From contig OY987246.1 in assembly GCA_963920765.1 (NCBI GenBank), forward strand, positions 24,747,167 to 24,811,166: DNA of 64,000 bases, in the 5' to 3' direction. Under the pieces are notes generated by a model. The model saw only the letters and a list, made by a program, of their open reading frames with translations. It made no database searches and was not told the DNA's origin. This DNA is from Ulota crispa (lineage: Eukaryota; Streptophyta; Bryopsida; Orthotrichales; Orthotrichaceae). The position numbers were made by a program, and so were the translations under genes. This document shows, piece by piece, positions 36,612 through 49,824 of the stretch. Numbering within the stretch: the stretch's first letter is position 1; each line of letters begins with the position of its first letter.

Positions 36612-37930
36612 TGTGCCTGTACGATTTATTTAATTGAAGTTCCATCTTTCTCTCCAATCACCTGAGTAACTGAGTGTTGTCAAGTGTCAAGTTGTCATGT
36701 TGTGTCCGTTTGAAGTTTTCCACCGATTCAAATTCAATTCCAGTAAAGACTCATTCAACTGACGAACTTGACGTCACTAATCAGAGTTATGGGAGGAAGT
36801 GACATTCACAGAGCGTTGCTTAATTTTCTTTTTCGATGTACTGTTATCTGTGGAAACGAAAGACACTGTGGCCGTGACAGAGTTCATCCTGCGCAAACCT
36901 ACAGAGAGCAGTTAGTTAAAACTGACAAGACCGCGACCTCTGTTGACACCAGTACAGAACGTGGTAGCGTCTATCAATACCTTTCGGAACTAATGAGCAC
37001 CCGCTGACTGGTTCAAATTAGTCTCCAAAGTCTAAGTTTTTAAAATAATCTCACACCGTTCAAATGAGTGTAGTTCCAGTTTCCCTAATTCTAACACCTC
37101 AGAGCATGAGGATTCGAAGGATTTCGGCTCTCCATGTCATGCTATTTCATGGACAATGCCTGAGGGGAATATTGTCGAGCGGTTTGTATTCCTGACTTTA
37201 TATGTTACCGATCCTTGCCCAAGTGTGACAGCCGTTTAGCAGCAGAAGAACTCTGTGTAGAGTCAGCTGATTGTGCACTGATCATGCATGATCAGTTCTT
37301 AAATTTTCTGTTGTCTCGTGATTGAAACGTGTGGTGTTCAGATCGACTGCCTTGCGGGCCAGGCCAGGCGGCCAGCGTCTCATCACCAAAAAAGATTTTT
37401 CCATCGTCGCTGCCATGGGCTTTGAAAGTGCATTTTACGCCACTTGCCAAGGAGATTCATGGATGTGATGGGATCTGCTGGTGCTGGCTTGCACGGTAAA
37501 GTTGCTGCAGTGCATTGCAAGTTACTGTGCCTTGCAAAGTGAGCTCGTACAAGAGTCCTTTTAGAGAGTTATAATTCACTATTCCCGTGAGTTGAACTTA
37601 CTGCTTCCTGTTATCGTCCCTGTGTTCATTACAGCATTTTGAGAAACTGGCAAAGAAGCCCACCTTGTGACTCTTGTGTATACTCGTCTAAGTCATTTTG
37701 AAAGGCGCTCAGTATTTATAATGTCAGAAGTTTGGTGTTAATAGATGAAATTGTGCTAGTTTAAACTTTAAAGAGTATTACAGTTAGTTACTTGGTTGCT
37801 TGTTTGCATGCACAACTTTCATTTGAATCTTGATTTTTCATGATTACTTGTAATGGTTGTATAACTTGTATTTTGTTAAGTGACAACTCAAGTATAAAAG
37901 TGGTGCCAAATGGCACCACTTGTCATTAAA
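36612..37930. other. Intermediate-GC intergenic stretch, no gene identified
   Basis: Base composition lies between that of the gene island and the AT-rich flank. One 79-codon frame (36768-37007) has no recognised motif. A perfect 20-bp palindrome lies at 37277-37296. Confidence 0.45.
37277..37296. repeat. Perfect 20-bp palindrome with a CATGCATG core
   Basis: ACTGATCATGCATGATCAGT equals its own reverse complement. The core is an RY motif flanked by TGATCA. No transcript can be assigned to it. Confidence 0.8.
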
Positions 37931-38076
37931 CGCATTATTCATTAAATTGGGAAAAAGTGACATATTGGGACTTTTAGATTTTATGTTTTTTAAAGAGTAT
38001 TCAATGAATACTCTTGAAAAGATATAAAATCTAAAAGTCCCAAAATGTCACCTTTTTTCCAATTTAATGAAAAACA
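37931..38076. mobile_element. MITE, family A, short hairpin copy
   Basis: The ends GCATTATTCATTAAATTGGG and CCAATTTAATGAAAAACAC are inverted. The arms pair almost completely, with ATATTGGGACTTTTAGATTT complementary to AAATCTAAAAGTCCCAAAAT around AGAGTATTCAATGAATACTCT. Confidence 0.8.
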
Positions 38077-40033
38077 CTTTATAACTAGTAATTTAGTAGT
38101 GATGTTAAAGTAATTTGGGATAACTCATGTTAGTCATTTGAATTTTGAAGGTCCAAAATCCTTCCTAAATCATTTTGCAAGTGTCATTAAAGAACTCACA
38201 TGCCATGGCAAGACAAGTCACAAGTGATATGACACCTATTAGTCATCAAGAATTCAAAAGTTCTAATTAAACATCAATAGGACTATAGGAGTACCATTAG
38301 GCATTAAGTGATTAACATTCCAAAAAACATGAGAATTGAGAAGCAACATCCTTCTAAGAAAAATCAATCTTTATCCTCTTATTTTTAATGCATAGCATTT
38401 ATTGATGTCCAAAATTGTTGCACCTAATTTATTCATGTGCATACATTAAAGTTAAGTAAGAGTAATAAGAGGCTTGTATTTAATCCTTTGTGCAATCTAT
38501 ATTGATTTTCAATCAAGGAATTAAAAATTATTTGATTCAATTTTGATGATATTTTAGATAGAACATGCCATTAATAATGACATTTGATGAATTTAAAATT
38601 GATTCCACTCATATAGAAGAAGAAATTATTGATTATAATGTTCAATTAAAACCTTCATAAAACTTAATTAAGAAGTTTAGAATGTTGCCAATGGTTTTGT
38701 CTATCATATGTTTACACTTTATCCATCTAAACAAGTCTAAAAAACTTATGTTTAACATTTGTTTTACTTGCTAAATTTAAAACATTGAAAATTTGTATAG
38801 AATAAGCAACTCTTCAATTTTGCGTACATAAATTTTGCTCAAAATCACAAATCACTAAAAGAGCAATGTCATTGAATTTGATAAATTTGAAATGCAAAAA
38901 ATTGACAAGCATTGTTTATATAATGCTTATATGAATGATTACAAAACATGTAGTTATTTGTCATCATAATATGACTTACTAATTTACCTTCCAAGTTTCT
39001 TAGACAACATAGTTACAAAACATGTTGTGCTTTTCACTAGTTGTTTAAAACAATGTTTAGAATCATTTTAAAAATGAATCTAAATATACCTTTGAAGTTT
39101 GAAGTTTGAACTCTAATCATTATGCTCATATCCATAATGTTATTTAACAATATTGTTGAGACTTTTGAATGCATTCAAAGAAAGAGTAATTTATGCATCA
39201 AATTAATGCTTGCTCCTTATATTGTATGATTACAAGGCCCAAGTTTTCCTTTAAAGGAATTTCAAGAAACACTTGTACTATTTTCTATCCCCTTCACCTC
39301 TTGCAAGTGATTTTTGGCTCCTTTCTTTTGCGTACCAAGTCATTTTGAGCTGGAATTTTAGAGTAATGTTCACTTCAAAGTATAGACATTCTGTAATTTT
39401 TTTGTATTTTTTAAAATTACTTTACTATTTTAAACAGCCCCCAAATAGGTGTCTACCTTGGTTGTTTTGGGGGGTTTTAGTACTATTTTGGGTCCAAAAA
39501 AGCAAATCTCATGCCATAAATCAAGGAAGTTGTTCATCATAGGGCATTACATGGATGTGTAGAAGGGTTCTAGGAAATTGTGAATTCTCTGCCTTCCACA
39601 TGCTCTCAAACTCAAAGTGAGCATCCATTCTCCCTACATTGGTGAAATAAAAAAAATTCCTCCAAAAACCACTTGCATCATGTGAAGCTACTCAAAGAGA
39701 TCCAAAATGGCCATTTTTTGTTTTATTTTTTTGAGTATTTTTACTATTTTCTAAAAAGCAAAAAGGAAAATTGTCTTTTTGCTGGTAATTTCTGTCCCTC
39801 TATTTTTGTGCATAACGTTTACAATAAAAAATTTCTAGGTCTGAATTTTCAAAAGTATGCTATTTTAAGTGCTTTACAAATTGTCCATATTTTATTTTAT
39901 TTAAAAAAAATTATTTCAAAAGCTCATAGTACTACCTAGTACTACCAGTTTTAAGGGTGTTTGAGATAAAACAATGAAGTGTTTCTTGGAACTGCCCTTT
40001 AGCACATTGTTAAACTTCTTCTCTATTTTTCGT
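38077..40033. other. AT-rich intergenic DNA, no gene seen
   Basis: Two Phe/Tyr-rich frames of 88-89 codons (39273-39542 and 39673-39939) have no recognised motif and the composition of the background. Confidence 0.55.
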
Positions 40034-40263
40034 AATACCATATTCATTAAATTGGGAAAAATAGTACATTTTGGGACTTCTGAAAACCAAGCTTGCAGCA
40101 TTTTTTTGGTACATATGCCCTCACCTGAGAGGAGGAATTTGAGAGGGAAAAAATTGTAGTGGCTCAACTGATACATTTGAATTTGATTTAAGGTAACTTT
40201 TTGGGTTTAAGGTGGAGTACAAAATGATACCTTTATTTTTCCCAATTTAACTAATATGGTGTT
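40034..40263. mobile_element. MITE, family A
   Basis: Ends AATACCATATTCATTAAATTGGG and TTTCCCAATTTAACTAATATGG. The interior CCCTCACCTGAGAGGAGGAA and GATTTAAGGTAACTTTT match the copy at 714-977 in the same orientation. Confidence 0.8.
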
Positions 40264-41127
40264 TCTTGGTTGAATTATGTATAAAATGTCAATTTCTTCT
40301 TCCTTTCAAGTGTATTTTTCAAATTAACAGAATAACAGCCTTAGCAATTGCAAAATGTTTTATATTTTGAATGTTACCATTGAAAACTTTTAGCCTTGGT
40401 GAATAATGTTATACATGAATAAACACATTTATATATTTAAAAACTTGTCCTTAAGTTAAAAAATGATTTGAATATTCAACTTAGAGGCAATTCAAGATGT
40501 GTTGTAAGTCCCAAGTCTTACTTGTTTACATTGGAAATACCTTGATATAGAAGCTTTAGTGGGGAATTTCTGGTGTAAAATGGGACTTTGTTCCAATGAA
40601 TAAGATCTAGCCAAATTAGAAACCCACGTTAAAAATCAACTTCCAACCAATCTTGTTATATAAAAATTAGTATAGGCACTAGCTAGTCAGTCCGACTGGA
40701 TGCAAAATATGATCCAACCCAATTACGCACAAAAATTCTTTTGCAAGAAAATAATTCTTACTTTTTGTGGGCACTTCAATTTCAAATTTTACTCATGTAT
40801 TGAACTTTTGTCTTTGTTTACAAAAAATTCTCTTGCAATAAAGCATTTTTTGTTCTCTACCCAAAGCTTTTTACCCATGCAATAAAAGGAATGTCACAAT
40901 TTTTCACATAAAAAAAGTATTATTTATTTTCTACCAATACAATTATTTTACCCACATAGTAATTATTTATGCAATTTTTTTATATATATTTTTCTTTTAA
41001 CCACCCAATTTTGTTACATTTTTTATTATTTACCCGCGCATTTTTTTACACATACAAAATTATTACCCATACATTTTTTTATCATGCAACTTTTTACCTA
41101 TGCAGATGTTAATCTATGCAAGATTTT

Positions 41128-41330
41128 TATCTAACCAAGTTTTTACCTAAGCATTTTAATTTCCCTAGTGGTAAAAATATTACAATAAAAAGATTGTCAA
41201 ATGGGTAAATTGTATTTTGTTATAAGTTATAGCCCAACCAAGTTTTTACCCAGACATGTTTATTTACCCATGCAGTAAAAATATTATAATAAAAGGATTG
41301 CCAGATGGATAAATTGTATTATGTTATATA
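41128..41330. repeat. Imperfect tandem duplication of about 105 bp
   Basis: Two units both contain AACCAAGTTTTTACC, GTAAAAATATTA(C/T)AATAAAA, GATTG(T/C)CA and TAAATTGTATT. The preceding 300 bp are rich in TTACCCA-like words, suggesting older repeat decay. Confidence 0.65.
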
Positions 41331-41356
41331 TATAGATTCCAACACTTATTTGCACA

Positions 41357-42047
41357 TGTACAATCGGGTACAATAAACATACAAATTTTTTTGCAATAAA
41401 ACTTCAACCAACTTCAGGAACTTCTAAAGGCCATAATTTCCTCAAAAATTGTCTGTTTTTGAAACCAAAAATTGTGTTGGAATATGACTAAAGGGTACTC
41501 ATGATTTGATAAAAAAAATCTGAAATTTATTAATGAAAAAAAATCTGAAATTTATTAATGATAAAAAAATCAGAAATTTATTAATGATAAAAAAATTGGG
41601 CTACTTCCTATATAGTGTATTTCCACCTCTTGCCAAAATCACCACTCAAATTTGATTGGGCTACGCCACCACCAATGGCCAAAGAACAAGCAAGAAATGA
41701 TACACATTATTCAAAGAGTATAGGATGAGGTATCTATGGAGCAATTAAAAACTCTTATTGCAAGTATACCCAATCAATTCAAGCGGTGATTTTGGCAAGA
41801 GCCTGGGCAAGAGGTGGAAGTACCAGATGGTAGACACTATATAGGAAGTAGTCAATTTTTTTTTATCATTTGTAAAATTTCATGTTTTTTTGTCAAATTA
41901 TGTAGTACCCTTCAGTAGGATTCCAATGCAATTTTGGTTTAAAAAATGGACAATTTTTGAGGAAGTTATGGCCTCCAAAAGTTCCTGAATTTTTAATTGC
42001 AGTTTTCCTGCAAAAAAATTCATATGTTTATTGTACCTGACTGTACA
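41357..42047. mobile_element. Foldback element, family F, copy 2
   Basis: Ends TGTACAATCGGGTACAATAA and TTTATTGTACCTGACTGTACA. The interior is collinear with copy 1 at 29235-29878. It carries an extra local triplication of an AATTTATTAATGA(T/A)AAAAAA unit at about 41520-41592, which accounts for part of its greater length. Confidence 0.85.
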
Positions 42048-42062
42048 TAGTCTATATATATA

Positions 42063-42477
42063 GGAATTGCTAGGGCCACACCCAAAATCGCTAACGTCAC
42101 ACTTCCAAGGTGTGCTTTGAGCATGAACTATGAGAATTTAATGTTGATTTTTTAAATTTGGATCTACAAATTTGTTTCACCTTTATCATGCTAAAGCTAC
42201 ATTCAAAAAAAATGGAGGTGCTTGAATTTGAAACTAAAAATTTAAGACTTTTTAAACATTTAAAGCAAAAATACATCAAAAAATCAGCAATGGTGTGGTA
42301 AAAGTTCAACCAAAAATTGTATTTATTTTATTTTTAATTATTTCAAAAAGGTGGTAATGCTTTGATTGAATGAAGGATGGACCACTTGAATAAATAAAAA
42401 ATAGCATTAAATTTGCAAAATACATGCTTATAGGGGTATGGCATTAGCAATTTTGGGTGTGGCTTTAGCAATTCCCC
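42063..42477. mobile_element. MITE, family D, copy 2
   Basis: Starts GGAATTGCTAGGGCCACACC and ends GGGTGTGGCTTTAGCAATTCC. Collinear with the copy at 7837-8244. Only 15 bp separate it from the family F element. Confidence 0.8.
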
Positions 42478-43560
42478 TAATTAATTGCATTTTAATGTTT
42501 TGTCCACATAACTTCATTTTTTTGGGATAAATTTGGCACCAAGGAGGTGGAACTTTAGTCAAGGTTTGGGTTGATCATTTCTCTTGACCCACATTTTGAC
42601 TCAAGTTCTTCCATTGTTTTGCATAGAATGTTCATGGTAATTTTTAGTACTTCTTTTTGCCCTTCATAATCCAATGAAGCTAGGATCTTGCATTGAAATG
42701 ATGTTTGTAGAGATGGGACATGTGACTTAGTGTGAACGGATGGGTTATCTTTTGAGGATCCTTTGATGCATGCTCTTTCATAGAATCATAGTAGAGAATT
42801 GTCTCACAAGCACAATGTATGTTTTATATTTCCCTCTTTACTTATTTGTTGAAAATTCAACTTTTGACAATTGCAAAATTTGCTTGTACAATACTGTAGT
42901 CATTTATTGTAGGAAAGTATTGACTCGATGGATCAAATTTTGGATAATCCTTTTCAATTTTGTCAGCATGCTAAGGGCCTTCCAATTATAATATGAACTT
43001 AATGTGTCCTAAGTTTAATTTTTGGTGTTGATTTATGGTGTTGATTTATGACTCCCACAGTGAGAAAAACAACTTACACACTACGTCCATATCTTGAAGG
43101 CTCAAGATACTAAGCTTAGACCCTAATAGGCTCACATGGCCCTCTTGAAATATCCACATGCAACAAGTAGTGACAGAGTGGGCCTCTACAAGCCACTAAG
43201 AGATGGAGGTCAAATTGAGCACATGCACAAGTCTTGACCTCAATTTTCAAGTTATGTTTCATTCACCAAGCTCCACGGCCATGGAAAATGCACCATTGAC
43301 ATAGGGTGCACCATGGCCATGGCACACGGTCTACTGTTAAAACAAAGTTTGAAAAAATTGAAAGGTGCTTAAGGTGTTGAGAAGGGTGTGGAGTTTAGTG
43401 CTTGTGCATGTAGAGTTGTGTTTTTATTGTAAAATACAATTAAGAGCTTAAATTGTGTGGAGGAGATTGTATATAGAATTTTGGATGCTACTATTTGAAT
43501 ATGTCAAGCACAATTTAACAATCTCCACATATTGAGTATTTTGGAAGAAATCACATTTTT
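42478..43560. other. AT-rich intergenic DNA, no gene seen
   Basis: No open frame with a recognisable motif. One short frame (42770-42991) is hydrophobic and probably due to chance. Confidence 0.5.
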
Positions 43561-43674
43561 AGTTCTTCTCCACAAATGTTTGAAGGTAAATGATAAAGTC
43601 TTGGTTTTTAATGATGTTGTGTTACTGTAAATGATATTTTTTACGTATGCATGTAATTCTTTTAATTTCAAATT

Positions 43675-44720
43675 TTGTGCTCAAAGTGTTTTGGATTCAA
43701 AAATAGCCTTTCACTGCAACTTTATTTCAAATTTTTTATTGCTTATCTCAAAGAAAGAACAAAGAGGCTCCAAAGAACTTTTGGGTGGAGCATAGACAAC
43801 CAACACATGGAATTGTGTGGAAAGAGCGGTGTGAAGAGTGAGGACATGGACCATAGCAAGTTCAAACATTCTTATAGGATAATTTTTCTTGCTTTTAACA
43901 ATTTGGTTGAGAATCTTGACACCTTTTTGAGAAGTAAGTATCAACTAAGTGAAGTATCAATGAGAAATTAGAAAAAATGTGGTTTTTGCGATTTATGAAT
44001 TTGTTCATGAATATATTCATAAGGCATGGCAAATTTCTACAAAGCAATAGCTTGAACAATTAAAAAACATGTGAATGTCATTTGCAGCTTTTTGACTAAT
44101 TAGACAAATTATTTGGTGTTACATTGGAGACTGTTTGCAATGTATAGTTGGGTAGTTTGAGGGCTTGACAAAATTACCAAATAATCATGGAGTCACTGAT
44201 GAGATTCACAATCTACTTGCAAAATGTTCTAGTAAAAAAACCTCCCTAGTAACTAAACACTTTTACAATGAAATAATATTATTTTATAGTTTTGCAAGGT
44301 GTGAGTAATTTTTTAAGAATTTTATGAAATTGTTGTGCTAAGCAACCAAGAGGAGAATATGATGACAGACAATTCAAAGTTTTGAAAACATATTGAAGGT
44401 TGACAGATATGATCATATTGCAAGATCATGTGCCTAAAGTTGGAAGATTATAATACACTTTGTTTAACAGCCAAGATTGCCTACCTTGTTTACATTATTT
44501 TCAAAAAAAATAGAAAACTTCAAACAATTTGCAAAAAAAAAAAAGCTTGACGCTGCTATAAAACTTGGTAGAGTAGCACTAGAAAATACATTTGATGTCT
44601 TGAAAACAAATGGAAAATCTTGATTATTCTTGTGTGAACCTTGTTGCTAGGATCACAATTGCTTAATGCTAGTTGCATAATCAATGTGAAGCATGGAGAG
44701 AGTCTAAGTTGTTCTTGGCT
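43675..44720 (+). pseudogene. Decayed PIF/Harbinger-like transposase
   Basis: Three fragments in order resemble a DDE transposase of the PIF/Harbinger (HARBI1-like, DDE_Tnp_4) type. The first is a 98-codon frame containing YRIIFLAFNNLVENLDTFLR, like the N-terminal block in which F-x2-LV-x2-L precedes the first helices. The second, near 44110, is LFGVTLETVCNV, like the helix-turn-helix FGVS-STV. The third, near 44545-44710, reads LGRVALENTFDVLK, then (after a shift) WKIL, then LHNQCEAW, matching the C-terminal Glu block and LHN-CE motif. Stops and frame changes interrupt it throughout, so it is non-functional. TIRs and a target duplication were not found. In a live element this protein would mobilise MITEs with TTA/TAA targets. 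Confidence 0.55.
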
Positions 44721-47700
44721 AATGCAAGTTAGTGTCAAGATCCATTGCTTTGATTCAAAAATAGAGAACTTTATGTGGTCAAAGAAGGAAAAATTGTGAA
44801 AAGAAAGAAAGACATAATGACATAATAATTGTATAGCTAATTAATGAATTTTGTAAAATTGAATAGATTTATAAACTTGCATCTTTTTTTCACATTATAA
44901 TTTTAATCATTTGTCATTGCATTATTTTTAGTGGAGTGGCATATAAACAAAATTCCCTGAAATTTTTGTCAACTATATCTATTAGAGGTAGAAAAATCAA
45001 ATCCATTAAAATGAAATCTAAATTAAACGGGATCTTCTACATTATTGGAAATATTCTTTTGCAAATCAAAATAGAAATAGAATTACAAATGGAAGACACC
45101 AAGAGTAACTATAGACTTGTTGAAGGCAAAAAAAGTATTTGGACTTCAAAAACCTCTACAAACAAAGTGGTCATTTGCAAATATCTTTGTGGTAACAACA
45201 ATTGACCTTCTCTCTTATTTTCTATCAAAATTTTGATGACTTGCAAACTCAATTTTCTATTGCAAGAACTTTGTAAAAGAAATTAGTGATGGCATAAGCA
45301 ATAGCTTCAATACTTGCAACTAGTTTTTTCTTCTCCTTATTAGCACTACAATTAATTTAGCCTTTGCATCTTGGTTGTGTTGCCACCTTGATGCATTTCA
45401 TAGGAAGAGATGTATCATTTACATATGCAATAGGATGGGAGGTTGCTTGAAACAGTGTCATCATCACTCAACAATTTCACCTCATTTTACTACAAATGAA
45501 CACCTTCATCAATACAATGAAAAGAACTCAGGGGGTTAGTGTGTTAAAAAATAAGGAGATAAGTGCAAACACCAAGTGTATTTTAGGGGGGTATTAGTTT
45601 TATTTTTATTTTTTATAAAACACCCTATCATTATGTCATTTCCTACTTTGGGCTATTAAAGAAGGGGTTTGCATTACTTATAAATCTAAATTGATATGAA
45701 TATATGATATGGTAAATCATATAAAACAAAAAATTCTACTACAATTTTTGTTAGACATTAAATTTCTTTCAAACTCTTTTTTCCCATACTAATGACTATT
45801 TTCAAGTTTCAATTATAACTTAACAAAAAAAGGTACTCAATACTACTATTGTATCTTCCATAAAAATTGTCAATTGACGCTCATTTACTAGGAAGGTATC
45901 ATATTATTGAATGTTACAAATTGAACTTTAGGTGTAGGTCCTTTTTACATGATTATATGAATGATATAGAAATTTCTTTGTGATATTAACTTTACTTTCA
46001 CCTACATTGTTGGATTCAATGTACTATACATATCTTCACAGTATGCAAAATAATATGCTTTACTAAATTGTGGTGCACAACAAGAAGTTGTCAAATATAA
46101 TTTATATTATGCAAACTCTTTGATTGCCAAAAACACGCAGTAAGTTTGTTTGCTTCAAGGTACTATACATATTTTTACAGTATGCAAAATAATATGTAAG
46201 CGATATTTTTTGAATAGTAGCCAAAAAGCATAGACAATGGAAAAGACAGACTGAGCGATTCCCAAATCCCAAGTTGGGCCCTAAATTATTGAACAAATGG
46301 AATGGCAAACAAAGGGCTTGGAACAAGAACAGCCAATTTCCAAAATTAAACGATAACCACCTAAAGTCAACCAACATCTATTGTAGAAATTAGTAAAGTC
46401 TATTAAATTATTGAAAGCTTTGAATATGCCACTCACAAGGCAACAACTTTTAATACTTTTGGCCAAAACAAAAAAAGAAAAAGGTATCCTAGGTCTAATT
46501 TTTTTTCTAGTTGGGCATGTTTTTCTATATCCTATAGTAGTTTGAAGATAGCACATGGTTTTTTTGTACCTTATAGTATAAAAAACAAAATTATAATTTG
46601 TATCTCAAATGTTTTTTAGGCACCTTATCATTTGTTTGCACATAATTTTCTACTGCTACCTCTCACTACACCCCCAAGGAGAAGAACTATTGGTTTGAGT
46701 AATACCATCACAAATACTTGTGTGAAAATCATACCATGGAATCCAAATAGATGTTAGAGCTTTTATATTGTAATGTTAGGCCTTTTTTCTATATGTGTAA
46801 TTTTCATCTTCTTCAGTTTGATCCTTTTTTTTATTCATAAATATGCTTTTATTCATCTATAAATTGCTTGTTCACTTAAAAACTAATTGTTTATAGTTTA
46901 CCTCGTTGGATTGCTTTTTATTATACTCCCTTTATTTCTTAGCCATTTTATTTATTTATTTTCAAACATGAACTACTGATTTAAACTTTTATTTTTAATT
47001 TTTAAAAGCAAAGTTTCCAAAGTTCCAAAAAATTATTTGATCTCTTTTTGAATAGATATAAAAAATTCAAAGTGCTTTCACTTCATTCTCTTTTGGGCGT
47101 TAATTTTGCAAGTATCATCATAGGTATTTTCAAAAAGATCTAAACCCTTGTTCATTATAAAAGCCAACAAACTCTCCCTTGAAACATTTAATTGACACCA
47201 AAGACAATAAAACCCTATAAAGAAATTTACAAATCCTAAATAAGAACAAGTCTCCTAAAGTAATTTGACAATAAACTTGAGAAAGTAGATGCAAGAGAAC
47301 AAAAAGTTAGCCCATAAGATGCAATTGCTTTGTAGTTTGTTCATTGCTTTGGTGAAAATTCATATGATTCAAAGCTAAGAGAGTATATTATTTTTTCCTT
47401 TTGCAATAATTTTTGGGGGCTTGTGAATATCCACATTTTAATGTTGCATAAATTCCTTGCTTAGCATTGCTTGTGTTGCATGAATCAAATACAAATTTTT
47501 TGGCCCTTACATTCAACATGGCAAGGGATGTATATGCCTAATGTACAATTGCATATTAATAGTACCAATAGGCGGACTTGACTCTTCAATCTATTTTGGA
47601 TTAACACAAGAAGAATAAATTTCTTCTTATATTTGTAGTTAGTTAATCATATTAATTGTATCTCCCTCACTTTCATGTTGTAACTCAAAGGCCTTGCATC

Positions 47701-48736
47701 CAAATTTGAACTTCTACTAGTTCAACTTAATTTTGCATGTTTTTCTCCTACGTGAAAAAAAGAAAAGGTGGTTATAGCCCAAGTTAATATTTTGAGCCTA
47801 GAAACTTTATTTTTGACAAAAATTTGTCATGATTTTATATTATTTTGACACTAATTATTTTGATGCCAATTTTTTTTGATTGTGTGAAATCACCAATATC
47901 CTCTCAAGGAAACATTAGGTGCACCAAAATTTGGATGCAACTTAGTTGATTTTACGTATGAAAGTCCTTGCATGGATGATTCAACTTATTTGGTACTTTA
48001 CTTGCATGAATTTTACGGTGTGTAACTATGTGTTGCTTGGCCAATGAATAATTCTTAGCCTTGCCACACTACAAGCAATCAAGTGAGAATTTTTTAATAA
48101 ACATTGGGTCCGCTTCCATCTTTCCATAAATCTCCTTTTCCCTTTATGTGAATCCAAGGGTGGACTGAAAACTCCATTTTTGCTAACTAGAAAGTAAAAT
48201 CTACCCCTAGTTGTAATTGTTTATATTTACTCAATTGAGTCATTCTAATTTACTAGCCAATATTTCCCCCAGGTGAGAGTCCCAAGATCCACCTCAAGGA
48301 AAAATAAAGAATTTGGGATAGATGAACGTGGACCCTGCAATTACTAGAAAAACTCACCTCCAGATTGCTTCTAAAGCGCAGCTTGGGGCCCTTTAGATGC
48401 CACCACTTGGGTAGCCTCCACTAGCCTTTAACAAACTGGTGAATTTTTGCCAAATTTTACCTCAACTTGTGACTGGCTATCATAAACAAGTGAATAAATG
48501 GATGAAGTCGTGAAAGCCATCCCCAAGCAAACATCAGGTTTGTCAGAATTTGGATGAAAGCTGCTACTATTAGTATATATTTATAGATGAACGTGCACAC
48601 TTATGTGATTCTAACTATTTCTGTTTTATTTTTCCTAACATGCTTGCATTATTAGGCGCCTGTCGCTTGACTAACGAAAGAAAGCCAATAACTTACTAAA
48701 AGCCGGCCTCCACCATCAACACCAGCACACACATTA
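44721..48736. other. AT-rich intergenic DNA, no gene seen
   Basis: Four kilobases without a supported gene. A block of about 40 bp containing GTACTATACATAT and ACAGTATGCAAAATAATATG is directly repeated at 46019-46060 and 46157-46198. TACTCCCTTTATTTCTTAG at 46924 resembles a mariner-type end, with a possible mate near 47376-47390. Overlapping - strand frames (46102-46556) have no recognised motif. Confidence 0.5.
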
Positions 48737-49157
48737 TGGGTAGTCACGGCACTTCCGAGGTGGGATCTGAACAATGAGAATGAGGGCGTGGCAGGCTCTG
48801 CGCAACTATCGGGGTCTCATTCTCAACCAATTTCAAAGAAATATTATTCACCTCTGAGTGTGAAGAACGAAGGCTGCAAAGTTTTGCTCGTTAAGGATTC
48901 ACTACCACTAGTAGAAAATTCAGCACAAAATCAACAGAACTTCAACCAAAAACTGTTGATTTTTTATGTGAATTTGGTCAAGTTGATTTGGGTACTTTTC
49001 TGTTGATTTTCTGTTGATTATTTACAGTTTTCTGTTAATTTGTTGTTGATTTCTAATACTTATTTTATGTTATTCAATTCTATTTCTTTTCATTTTTAAA
49101 TTTTTTTTTCATAGAATTTGTTATTATTTTAAGAAAATGTGAACTTTTTAGGGGGAT

Positions 49158-49230
49158 GGGCAGCTGTCCGAACTTTTTGGGCAGCTGCCCGAACCTTCTA
49201 GGCAGCTGCCCGAACCTTCTGGGCAGCTGC
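49158..49230. repeat. 21-bp tandem repeat (GGGCAGCTGCCCGAACCTTCT type), four copies
   Basis: GCAGCTG recurs at 49160, 49181, 49202 and 49223. Each unit contains the palindrome GGCAGCTGCC. The partner CACTA element carries a shorter, diverged version at about 55338-55388. Confidence 0.85.
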
Positions 49231-49235
49231 CGACA

Positions 49236-49304
49236 GCGGGGTTTGAACCCTCCACCTCTCCTCTCACATTCCACAACCTTAGCACATTCTCTAAACCACT
49301 AGAG
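49236..49304 (-). other. tRNA-like (Pol III box) module in CACTA 1
   Basis: On the - strand CTAGTGGTTTAGAG resembles a box A region, and 35-40 bp later AGGGTTCAAACCCC resembles box B with a T-arm stem (GGGTT...AACCCC). No complete acceptor stem or anticodon arm is visible, so this is at most a SINE head or degenerate tRNA. A copy is present at 55264-55333 in CACTA 2. Confidence 0.35.
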
Positions 49305-49824
49305 AATGTGCATATGCACATGCATACATTAGTATCTTAATTCTATTTGTACATTAAATGTTCATGTCTTTAGTAATCTAGTAGACTTTGGAGGCTATTT
49401 CCGCCCATTAAAAGACTTTTTTTCAAAAAACTTAGAACTAAATAAAGTTGGAAAATGTAATTTTCTTTCACCTCCAACAATTTTTTTTGGATTTCCATCT
49501 TTTTATCAAAAGTTATGAGCTAAAATCAAAGAAGGTGTTTAGAAATTTTAAATAAGTTGTTTATTTCCATCATTTTGATTTTGTTTATAAATTTTTTTGA
49601 AATTCACAAATCTCATAAGGATTGTTGCAGGCAAAGGTTGGATTCATTAATAATTATTATTTAGTGCTAGTTTTTTTGTAAAAAAAACCTTATTTTGTTA
49701 AAATAGCCTCCATAGTTTGATAGCTTCAAATAACATGAAGTCGTGAAAAGTTACGAAATTAAATCCTTGCAATTATAAAATCAAAATTCTATTGACTTTT
49801 GAATAGTTTTGGATATTTTGTAAG

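Noticed and set aside
46924..47390. Possible second mariner-like element
   Set aside because: Only the left end CTCCCTTTATTTCTTAG is a fair match; the right end is weak and the target duplication is not clear.
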